Of a stretch of 7,558 nucleotides of DNA, positions 1-5,033 are shown piece by piece. Below the pieces are notes generated by a model. The model did no database searches, was not told the origin of the DNA, and saw nothing but the letters and a program-made list of their open reading frames with translations. The stretch comes from Terriglobus sp. (GTDB lineage: Bacteria; Acidobacteriota; Terriglobia; Terriglobales; Acidobacteriaceae). A program made the translations under genes and the position numbers. The stretch's first letter is position 1, and the number at the start of each line of letters is the position of its first letter. The DNA lies in assembly GCA_023265355.1 (NCBI GenBank), contig JAHFTZ010000102.1:1-7558 (forward strand), written 5' to 3'.

Positions 1-798
1 AAGACGGACTGGAACGCACGGCTGGTGAGCAGACCACTCTATTTGCGTGAGTTCTGGCATGCTGATCAACTCCGGTTCGATCCATCCGGTAAGCTCATAA
101 CCCCATCGGAGCCAGGACCGGTCACGCTGAGCGGGGTGGATGTGAAGTCGGCGAAGGTGAAAAACGGCGTGCTCGTCATTCAGGCGAATCGCGTGGCGCT
201 GGTGCGGCGTGCCGACCAGCAACCCGGTCTTGAGCGCCTTCCTATCTCCTCCACCACTCGTATTGAGTTCGCGCTCAGGAACAAATTTATCGCGCCTGAA
301 GAGATGAAAATCGTAATCGAGCCGGATGCTGCGGGAGACTTTGAGCCTGCACTGCGAAAAGTCTTCGCGGATGGCTGGGAAGAACTGAGGGCATCGGTTC
401 CGCTGTATTGGAAGTGCTATGCGACGAGTTACTTTACTCAGGAGATTGCTGCGGATGCCGATGAAACGGTGAAGCGATGCGTAACGACGCCGAAGAGTGG
501 TATTTCAATTGAGAGCACCCGGAATCGCGCGCAAGGGATACAGGCACCAGTATTGATCGCTTCAAGTCCGCTTCCAGGTCCCGCCGGAGCGCATGGATTT
601 GGAGTGCGAGGAGAAGCACTCATTCATCTCCGGGTAACGGCAGACGGTATGCCAGTAGGATTGCAGGTCGTTCAAGCAGTAGGAGCAGGCGCGGACGAGG
701 TGGCGTTACAGACGGCTGCCAACTATCGTTTTCAACCGGCCACGCTCAATGGAGTAGCGGTACCGGTGGATCTGAACGTCAATATTTCCTTTCATTGA
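1..798 (+). CDS. TonB C-terminal domain protein (energy transducer TonB-like), 5'-truncated by the window edge
   Basis: The reading frame is open from base 1 to a TGA at 796-798 (265 visible residues). A GTG at 25 could serve as a start, but the frame continues upstream as KTDWNARLV with no Shine-Dalgarno before it, so the true start and an expected signal peptide most likely lie outside the window. The last ~65 residues form a TonB C-terminal fold signature: GEALIHLRVTADG, then VVQAVGAGADEVALQTAANY, then RFQPATLNGVAVPV, matching the family pattern of a beta-strand with a DG turn, an alanine-rich helix, and a W/YRFxPA-x-NG-x-PV strand. The N-terminal ~190 residues are an accessory region of unknown function that I associate with acidobacterial TonB-like proteins. 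True TonB carries proton-motive energy from ExbB/ExbD to outer-membrane receptors. No proline-rich linker is visible and no exbB/exbD lies nearby, so a direct transport role is inferred weakly; it may be a periplasmic envelope protein. Confidence 0.8.
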   Translation, partial: KTDWNARLVSRPLYLREFWHADQLRFDPSGKLITPSEPGPVTLSGVDVKSAKVKNGVLVIQANRVALVRRADQQPGLERLPISSTTRIEFALRNKFIAPEEMKIVIEPDAAGDFEPALRKVFADGWEELRASVPLYWKCYATSYFTQEIAADADETVKRCVTTPKSGISIESTRNRAQGIQAPVLIASSPLPGPAGAHGFGVRGEALIHLRVTADGMPVGLQVVQAVGAGADEVALQTAANYRFQPATLNGVAVPVDLNVNISFH

Positions 799-835
799 AA
801 ATAAATTGGCTTCGTCGATAGCGCTGGTCGCAATT

Positions 836-870
836 AAGAGCGCCTTGCGTTCAGGATCTTGTTCGCTCTT
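836..870. repeat. Inverted repeat between convergent genes, possible weak bidirectional terminator
   Basis: A 7-bp perfect stem (AAGAGCG at 836-842, CGCTCTT at 864-870) encloses a 21-base loop. It lies between the TonB-like stop (798) and the MBL-fold stop (901, minus strand), where a shared terminator would be expected. The 3' flank is only CTTTAA on the plus strand and CTTAATT on the minus strand, and the loop is large, so the terminator reading is weak. Confidence 0.3.
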
Positions 871-900
871 TAACGCCAGACTGTCAGCTTCGTAACGGCC

Positions 901-1800
901 TTATCTCCGCGCGGAGCGAATTACGACGCGACCCTTTTCGTCGCGGTCCAGGTGAGCCAGCGGAACGTTGTGGTCGTGGGGGAAGAGGACCAGCCAGTTC
1001 TCCTTCAGGGCGCGTGCATAGAATCGTTTGCGCTCTTCGATGGTGCGGAGCGGGTCGAGATCGAAGCCCATCGCCCAGCCGAGGTCGAGATGGGCCGAGG
1101 TGGGGATGAGGTCCGAGATGAAGCAGGCATGTTCGCCCTCGCTTTCGATATGGACCGCCATCAGCTGCGCGGTGTGACCGGGGAAGCACTCCAGATAGAC
1201 GCCTTCGCAGACGCATGGGTCCGCTGCGAGTGAGGCGGCATCGACGAGGCGCATTTGCCCGTTTGCGAGGAGAGGCTCGTAGTTGTCCGCGACGTAGCTG
1301 ATGCGGTCGCGTTCGAGCTGCAGGCGACCGTGCTCCACTTCGCCGCGATGGGCGATATACCCCGCGTTGGGGAAGGTCGGCGTGATGCGACCGTCGGCTT
1401 GGAGCGTGGTGTTCCAGGAGCAGTGGTCCCAGTGGAGATGCGTGTTGATGACGTAGTCGATGCTCTCCGGAGCGATGCCTGCGGCCGCAAGGGATGCAGG
1501 CAGGAGTTCCTGGTTGCCGCAGATCTCACGGAGTTTTGGCGTGAGCTTGTTGCCGAAGCCGGTTTCGATCAGCAGGGTCTTTCCTGCGATCTTTACGACG
1601 ACGCAGTTGAGACCGAGCGTCACACGGTTCAGAGCGTCGCTTGTGACCTTCCTGCTCCAGAGTGTCTTAGGAACCACGCCAAACATGGCACCGCCGTCGA
1701 AGAGGCAGGTGCCATCGGTGCAGACGACGATCTCTGCCCTGCCGACCTGTGCGTGGCCGCGGATGAGATCGATGGAGTTTTCAGAGGTGGAAATTTGCAT
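901..1800 (-). CDS. MBL-fold metallo-hydrolase (beta-lactamase-like superfamily)
   Basis: The 299-residue protein is a complete metallo-beta-lactamase-fold hydrolase, probably cytoplasmic because no signal peptide is seen. The zinc site is intact. HLHWDH at residues 121-126 is the HxHxDH motif, preceded by the usual strand (SIDYVINT). Next come PGHT with H209, ISD with D230 as the bridging aspartate, and FPHDHNVP with H275/H277 near the C-terminus. The N-terminal strand pair VVVKIAGKTLLIETGFG (around 67-83) is typical. The set of ligands, spacing and length resembles the broad lactonase/hydrolase group that includes AHL lactonases. The substrate cannot be read from sequence, and quorum quenching should not be assumed. 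The start is the ATG at 1798-1800. Only a weak AGG lies 11 bases upstream, which suggests translation partly coupled to the zinc-ribbon gene that ends 53 bases upstream on the same strand. The two probably share a transcript. Confidence 0.9.
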   Translation of the reverse strand: MQISTSENSIDLIRGHAQVGRAEIVVCTDGTCLFDGGAMFGVVPKTLWSRKVTSDALNRVTLGLNCVVVKIAGKTLLIETGFGNKLTPKLREICGNQELLPASLAAAGIAPESIDYVINTHLHWDHCSWNTTLQADGRITPTFPNAGYIAHRGEVEHGRLQLERDRISYVADNYEPLLANGQMRLVDAASLAADPCVCEGVYLECFPGHTAQLMAVHIESEGEHACFISDLIPTSAHLDLGWAMGFDLDPLRTIEERKRFYARALKENWLVLFPHDHNVPLAHLDRDEKGRVVIRSARR

Positions 1801-1853
1801 CGTCTGGTGAGCCTAGTGCGACGCCGGACGGGATGCAAGTCGCATCGCCGGAC

Positions 1854-2306
1854 TTAGCCGTCGCTGGCGTCCGTATGCCGCATCTCAAGGCTGGTGGAAG
1901 CGTCTCCCTGCTCGAGCATCGCGGCGACGGCAGAGACTGCTGCCATTTGAGACAACGGCGACGGAACGGACAACGGAGAAGGAGCCGAGATCGGCGAAGG
2001 AGAGGCTGCTTTCTGCAGGTTGAAGCAGGCACGGCAAAGCACGGGGCGGCCCTGCGTCGGCTTAAAGGGAACGGTTGTCTCGATGCCACAACCCGAACAG
2101 CTCGTACGGGTTTCAACGCGGCCGAGGACGGATTTTCTAACGCCACCTACCGTCTGCATGGAGATAGCCCGCTTGGCCTTGCACGCCTTGCAGCGCTTGG
2201 GGTCATTCTTGAATTCGCGGTCCGAGAAAAATAACTGCTCACCGGCAGTGAAGATAAAATCTTCTCCACAATCGGAGCAACGGAGCATTCTGTCGATGAA
2301 GTTCAT
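1854..2306 (-). CDS. Double zinc-ribbon protein (zf-trcl-like plus CxxC-x17-CxxC ribbon)
   Basis: A 150-residue protein with two separate four-cysteine ribbons. The first has C10-SD-C13 and C39-KA-C42, around the conserved FIFTAGEQxFF segment and a basic NDPKRCKACKAKR stretch, as in the small bacterial zf-trcl family. The second has C70-SG-C73 and C91-RA-C94 with ETTVPFKPTQGRPVLC between, the signature of the CxxC-x17-CxxC zinc-ribbon family. Residues 100-120 are a Ser/Pro-rich linker with a repeated PSPLS-type unit, followed by an Ala-rich then acidic, probably disordered tail. The families have no well-established function; nucleic acid or protein binding is plausible, in the cytoplasm. The ATG at 2304-2306 is preferred over the ATG at residue 7 because GGAG sits 7 bases upstream of it. 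The MBL-fold gene follows 53 bases downstream, probably co-transcribed. Confidence 0.85.
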   Translation of the reverse strand: MNFIDRMLRCSDCGEDFIFTAGEQLFFSDREFKNDPKRCKACKAKRAISMQTVGGVRKSVLGRVETRTSCSGCGIETTVPFKPTQGRPVLCRACFNLQKAASPSPISAPSPLSVPSPLSQMAAVSAVAAMLEQGDASTSLEMRHTDASDG

Positions 2307-2344
2307 GCGGCTTCTCCAACGTGCGGAAAAGGTGAAATGTGCAT

Positions 2345-2377
2345 CATCCCTGGAGGGATGTCGGACGGCCTGCCGAC
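2345..2377 (-). promoter_or_regulatory. Two adjacent dyads upstream of the zinc-ribbon gene
   Basis: CATCCCTGGAGGGATG at 2345-2360 has 7-bp arms around a 2-base centre. It is directly followed by a second dyad, GTCGG at 2360-2364 and CCGAC at 2373-2377, around an 8-base centre. Both lie 39-71 bases upstream of the minus-strand ATG at 2306, where an operator or leader hairpin would be expected. No convincing -35/-10 pair was recognised here, so the role is only suggested. Confidence 0.35.
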
Positions 2378-2418
2378 AGAGGTTCAGTTCCGCGCGGGCC
2401 GCGTAAGGGAGATAAAAA

Positions 2419-2532
2419 ATGAGGGGCCCGGGACTGCAACTTGAAAGGTTCGAATTCTGTATTGCTGGTGGTGCTTACGAAGTTGGGAGCCACCTTGCGA
2501 TAGCTCCCAACCGGCTACCTCAGGAGGGTTAG
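2419..2532 (+). CDS. Possible small ORF (37 codons) convergent with rpsU
   Basis: An ATG at 2419 follows GGGAG (2407-2411) with 7 bases of spacing, a near-ideal ribosome binding site. It opens a 37-codon frame ending TAG at 2530-2532, which overlaps the rpsU stop codon by four bases on the opposite strand. The product begins MRGPGLQLERFEFCIAGG and ends RLPQEG. It has no signal peptide, membrane helix or domain I recognise. The rpsU 3' stem-loop (2482-2511) lies inside this frame, so the sequence is at least partly constrained for another reason. The support is a good start signal only, so a chance ORF is more likely than not. Confidence 0.2.
   Translation: MRGPGLQLERFEFCIAGGAYEVGSHLAIAPNRLPQEG
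2482..2511 (-). terminator. Stem-loop 3' of rpsU, terminator-like without a U-tract
   Basis: A perfect 9-bp inverted repeat (GTTGGGAGC at 2482-2490 and GCTCCCAAC at 2503-2511) with a 12-base loop lies 17 bases after the rpsU stop on the minus strand. The sequence after it on that strand is TTCGTAAG, with no run of T, so it may stabilise the 3' end or act as a weak or factor-dependent terminator. Confidence 0.5.
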
Positions 2533-2726
2533 TCCTGTTCCTTGCGAATCTTCTTGCGATTCCGTTTGCGTGCGAGAGCTTCCTTCACGCGCTTCTTTTC
2601 GCCGGGCTTCAGGTAAAAGGAATGACGCTTGACTTCCTTAATGATGTCTTCCTGCTGCACCTTGCGCTTGAAGCGGCGGATACAGTTCTCTAACGGTTCG
2701 CCTTCCTGGACACGTACTTCTGCCAA
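2529..2726 (-). CDS. rpsU: 30S ribosomal protein bS21
   Basis: A 65-residue basic protein of the bS21 family, a small-subunit protein located near the 3' end of 16S rRNA and the anti-Shine-Dalgarno, involved in mRNA engagement at initiation. The family signature is clear: VRVQEGEPLENCIRRFKRKV, then QEDIIKEVKRHSFYLKPGEKK, then the very basic tail ALARKRNRKK. Length is normal for the family (58-71). The start is set at the TTG at 2724-2726, because it gives the canonical N-terminus (M)AEVRVQEGE and has GAGGTG 8 bases upstream. A TTG at 2751-2753 would add RRRGVFPL-type residues absent from the family and would place this Shine-Dalgarno inside the coding region. It is a single-gene unit here, followed by a stem-loop and divergent from the PQQ dehydrogenase gene. 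Confidence 0.95.
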   Translation of the reverse strand: MAEVRVQEGEPLENCIRRFKRKVQQEDIIKEVKRHSFYLKPGEKKRVKEALARKRNRKKIRKEQD

Positions 2727-2734
2727 GGGAAATA

Positions 2735-2740
2735 CACCTC
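2735..2740 (-). promoter_or_regulatory. Shine-Dalgarno of rpsU (decides the TTG start)
   Basis: GAGGTG on the minus strand, 8 bases before the TTG at 2726. It is a strong match to the 16S 3' end and is the main reason to choose the shorter reading of rpsU. Confidence 0.75.
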
Positions 2741-2779
2741 GCCTTCGGGCCAATCAGCCAGTTTCCAGAATACTCCTGT

Positions 2780-2797
2780 TTGTTCTTAGGCGAACAA
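2780..2797. promoter_or_regulatory. Small dyad upstream of rpsU
   Basis: TTGTTC (2780-2785) and GAACAA (2792-2797) form a perfect 6-bp inverted repeat with a 6-base centre, 54-71 bases upstream of the rpsU TTG start on the minus strand. It could be an operator or a weak leader hairpin. The arms are short and AT-rich, so chance is possible. Confidence 0.25.
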
Positions 2798-2861
2798 GAA
2801 AATGAGGCAAATGTCCCATTACCGTAGGCGATAGGCGGCGTTCTACCAAATTGGGAAAATC

Positions 2862-2881
2862 TTGACTTGAGCCTTGGCTCA
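2862..2881 (+). promoter_or_regulatory. Possible -35 box abutting a TGAGCC/GGCTCA dyad
   Basis: TTGACT at 2862-2867 is a 5/6 match to a sigma-70 -35 element. It is directly followed by TGAGCC-TT-GGCTCA (2868-2881), a 6-bp-arm dyad that would sit in the promoter spacer, a classic operator position for the downstream PQQ dehydrogenase gene (ATG at 2953). The expected -10 near 2885-2890 is poor (TGGCAG), so promoter activity is uncertain. Confidence 0.3.
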
Positions 2882-2922
2882 TGTTGGCAGAACTCTCAAA
2901 ATGAGCGATTTGCATCCCAACA

Positions 2923-2945
2923 CCTGTGGGCGACCCGCCCGCAGG
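2923..2945 (+). promoter_or_regulatory. Leader hairpin covering part of the Shine-Dalgarno of the PQQ dehydrogenase gene
   Basis: CCTGTGGGCG (2923-2932) pairs with CGCCCGCAGG (2936-2945) as a 10-bp GC-rich stem with one G-U pair and a 3-base loop. Its 3' arm ends with AGG at 2943-2945, the first three bases of the AGGAG (2943-2947) that serves the ATG at 2953. When folded, the ribosome binding site would be partly hidden, consistent with translational control. The structure is read by eye; the regulatory role is inferred. Confidence 0.5.
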
Positions 2946-2952
2946 AGACACT

Positions 2953-4149
2953 ATGCGTTTGTACTTCCCGCCCGCCACCCTCTTCGCTGCTTCCGTGGCT
3001 TCAATTTTCTGCGTCGCCGCAGCTCCGGCGCAGGAGCTTCAAATTCCCCGGCAGACAACTTATAGCGTTAACACGCTGGAGCCTGGGATGCTGAAGGCCA
3101 CCGACGAAAATATTAAGACACTGCATCTGCCTGCTGGCTTTCACATTGCAAAACTCGTGGAAGGTTTGGACCATCCGCGCGTTCTGCTGGCCGCGCCGGA
3201 TGACAGTGTCTACGTCTCAAGCCGCGAGACCGGAACCATTACCCTGCTCAAGTATGAAAACGGGGCGATCACAAAGAAGACCGTCGCCGCCTATAAAGAT
3301 GTCCACGGGATGGCCTTTCGCGAGGGGCAGCTCTACTTCATTACGATCCACGACGTCTTCGCTGCGCCGATCAAGGCGGACGGCACGCTGGGAGAGGCGA
3401 AGAAGATTATCTCCGGCCTGCCGGATGCTGGACAGCATCCCGATCGCACGATCGCCTTCGGTCCCGACGGGTGGCTGTATATCAGCGTCGGTTCGACCTG
3501 CAACGAGTGTGACGAGCGCAATCCCCAGCAGGCGACGATGCTGCGAAGCCATGCGGATGGCAGCGGTCTGGAGACCTTTGCGACCGGCCTGCGCAATACG
3601 ATCGGCTTCGCATTCAAGCCGGGCACGAACGATCTCTACGGCATGGATGACGGCGTGGACTGGCTGGGGAACGACGGACAGCGCGAAGAGCTGAACCACA
3701 TCATGCAGGGAAAGAAGTATGGCTGGCCCTACATCTTCGCAGACGGAACAAAGAATCTCTACCGCGAGCCGCCCAAGCCTTACACGCTGGAAGACTGGGA
3801 TAAATCGAGCGAGCGGCCGGTGCTCACCTGGACGGCGCACGCTTCTTCCATGCAACTGCTCTTCTACACCGGCGATATGTTTCCTGCGGAGTACAAGGGC
3901 GATGCGTTTGCGACGATGCATGGATCGTGGAACCGGAATCCTCCCAGCGGCTATGAGGTCGTCCGGATTCACTTTGAAAACGGCAAGGCGGTGAAGATCG
4001 AACCGTTTCTGGAGGGATTTCTGATGAAACAGGGGGCGCAATGGGCGCGGTTTGCCCGTCCGTTTGGTCTGACTCAACTGGAGGATGGAAGTGTTCTGCT
4101 TGGAGATGAGCAGAACGGTGTGATCTATCGCCTTTATTACGCTCACTGA
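2953..4149 (+). CDS. Secreted PQQ-dependent sugar dehydrogenase, sorbosone dehydrogenase family
   Basis: A 398-residue beta-propeller protein of the sorbosone/soluble glucose dehydrogenase type, predicted to oxidise an aldose or related sugar in the periplasm using PQQ. A signal peptide is visible: a hydrophobic stretch at residues 8-24 with likely cleavage after APA (24-26). Features matching the family are HPDRTIAFGPDGWLYISVG (H162 likely equals the catalytic base of soluble glucose dehydrogenase), GLRN (R214-N215, aligning with its cofactor-site HRN), and LNHIMQGKKYGWPY (248-260). STCNEC (181-186) carries two cysteines as in sorbosone-dehydrogenase relatives; there is no CxxCH, so no haem. 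The ATG at 2953 is chosen because AGGAG lies 5 bases upstream and the signal peptide starts there; the upstream in-frame GTG at 2926 would lie within the leader hairpin. A terminator follows, making this a single-gene unit. The exact substrate is unknown. Confidence 0.88.
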   Translation: MRLYFPPATLFAASVASIFCVAAAPAQELQIPRQTTYSVNTLEPGMLKATDENIKTLHLPAGFHIAKLVEGLDHPRVLLAAPDDSVYVSSRETGTITLLKYENGAITKKTVAAYKDVHGMAFREGQLYFITIHDVFAAPIKADGTLGEAKKIISGLPDAGQHPDRTIAFGPDGWLYISVGSTCNECDERNPQQATMLRSHADGSGLETFATGLRNTIGFAFKPGTNDLYGMDDGVDWLGNDGQREELNHIMQGKKYGWPYIFADGTKNLYREPPKPYTLEDWDKSSERPVLTWTAHASSMQLLFYTGDMFPAEYKGDAFATMHGSWNRNPPSGYEVVRIHFENGKAVKIEPFLEGFLMKQGAQWARFARPFGLTQLEDGSVLLGDEQNGVIYRLYYAH

Positions 4150-4158
4150 AATCGGTAG

Positions 4159-4201
4159 AACAGAAAGCGGGCGGCCCGGATGGGGTCGCCCGTCTCTGTT
4201 T
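4159..4201 (+). terminator. Intrinsic terminator of the PQQ dehydrogenase gene
   Basis: A strong hairpin starts 9 bases after the stop. CGGGCGGCCC (4168-4177) pairs with GGGTCGCCCG (4183-4192), with one G-U pair and a 5-base loop. Further pairing extends outward between AACAGAA-type bases (4159-4166) and TCTCTGTT (4193-4200). The hairpin ends in CTCTGTTT. It isolates the PQQ gene from the next operon. Confidence 0.8.
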
Positions 4202-4224
4202 AAACGCTATGGGATGTATCGCTC

Positions 4225-4255
4225 TGGACAGAAAGGGAGGGTCAGGCCTTAGAAT
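4225..4255 (+). promoter_or_regulatory. Possible sigma-70 promoter of the GMC operon
   Basis: TGGACA (4225-4230) and TAGAAT (4250-4255) each match the consensus at 5 of 6 positions and would give a leader of about 34 bases to the ATG at 4296. The spacer is 19 bases, longer than optimal. Its position just after the terminator and before the first gene of the operon supports it modestly. Confidence 0.35.
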
Positions 4256-4295
4256 CGGGAACCGGCGAAACAACATACCTTTTCAGGGGACGAAA

Positions 4296-5012
4296 ATGGC
4301 CATGCAGCGAAGAGACTTCATGAGGGCCATGCTTGCGGCCACGGTTGCGCCTGCAGTCGCGACGCAGATGGAAGCGCAGGCAGCCGCACCGACGCCTACG
4401 AAGGAAGGGCCTCCTGCACCTGGCCCTGTGCCCTGGATGCGCGGCCTGGACAGTGCCAAGGTCGATCCGGCTTCGACGATCTCTCCGGAAGAGATTGGCC
4501 TGGAAGATGTCCGGTTCTTCACGCAGACGCAGATGGATACGCTTCGCCATCTGAGCGATATTCTCGTGCCTCCTCTGAAAGGAAAGCCCGGCGCTGTTGC
4601 AGCGGGTGCGCCTGAGTTTATGGACTTCTATGTCGGCGAATCCCTGCCGGATACCAAGATGCTTTACCAGGGCGGGTTGGACTGGATCGACTCCGAATCG
4701 AGGCAGAAGCTTGGCAAGCCGTTTGCTCAGACCAATGCGACGGAAGCAGATGGCCTGATCAAACCGTGGCTTCGAACGTGGATGACGGACCACTATCCGC
4801 ATCCCGTCCACGAGCGATTCCTTACGGTCGCGCTCCACGATCTTCGCTTCGCCACCACAAACTCACAGGCTTGGGCCGACACGATGACGGGCAAAGAAGA
4901 GAAACCATGGATGGACCTCTACTGGTCTCCAGTGCAGCCGGATATCTCGCGCGATTATTTTCGTCCCGCCCAACATGTGGTCACACCAGCAAAACATACG
5001 TCGAAGCGCTAA
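4296..5012 (+). CDS. Gluconate 2-dehydrogenase subunit 3 family protein, Tat-exported small subunit
   Basis: A 238-residue protein beginning with a twin-arginine signal, QRRDFMR (residues 4-10), followed by an Ala-rich hydrophobic stretch to about 31 and a Pro-rich linker (32-47). The core (about 75-195) matches the gluconate_2-dh3 family: FFTQTQMDTLRHLSDILVPP, then PGAVAAGAPEFMDFYV, GGLDWID, and KPFAQT with the following alanine/aspartate helix. In known complexes this subunit partners a GMC flavoprotein and carries it through the Tat system as a hitchhiker partner. The GMC gene 21 bases downstream has no signal peptide, which fits that arrangement. The ATG at 4296 is chosen for GGGGA 5 bases upstream and because it opens directly at the Tat motif; an ATG two codons later is possible but has poorer spacing. 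This is the first gene of the operon. No catalytic role of its own is expected. Confidence 0.87.
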   Translation: MAMQRRDFMRAMLAATVAPAVATQMEAQAAAPTPTKEGPPAPGPVPWMRGLDSAKVDPASTISPEEIGLEDVRFFTQTQMDTLRHLSDILVPPLKGKPGAVAAGAPEFMDFYVGESLPDTKMLYQGGLDWIDSESRQKLGKPFAQTNATEADGLIKPWLRTWMTDHYPHPVHERFLTVALHDLRFATTNSQAWADTMTGKEEKPWMDLYWSPVQPDISRDYFRPAQHVVTPAKHTSKR

Positions 5013-5033
5013 CTCCAGGAGACGGGAAGATCT

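Noticed and set aside
714..900. In-frame continuation of the MBL-fold frame past its TAA on the minus strand, reading protein-like (EQDPERKALLIATSAIDEAN)
   Set aside because: It follows a clear stop codon and lacks its own start and ribosome binding site. It ends inside the opposite TonB-like gene, and the MBL protein is already full length.
1255..1857. 200-codon plus-strand ORF opposite the MBL-fold gene
   Set aside because: The opposite strand encodes an intact metallo-hydrolase with all ligands; this frame has no domain and no proper start signal.
2447..2457. GGTTCGAATTC, resembling a tRNA T-loop
   Set aside because: The flanking bases do not form a five-pair T-stem, and no acceptor stem, anticodon arm or CCA fits around it on either strand.
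2754..2978. 74-codon minus-strand ORF upstream of rpsU
   Set aside because: It covers the divergent intergenic region and the PQQ signal peptide. There is no Shine-Dalgarno or recognisable domain, and it would overlap the leader hairpin.
3493..3520. Cysteine pair TCNEC in the PQQ dehydrogenase as a haem-binding site
   Set aside because: The pair is not followed by His (no CxxCH); similar paired cysteines occur in sorbosone-dehydrogenase relatives without haem.
3217..4146. 309-codon minus-strand ORF opposite the PQQ dehydrogenase gene
   Set aside because: It is a shadow of a clearly supported gene in GC-rich DNA. Its translation is Arg/Leu/His-rich with no recognisable domain.
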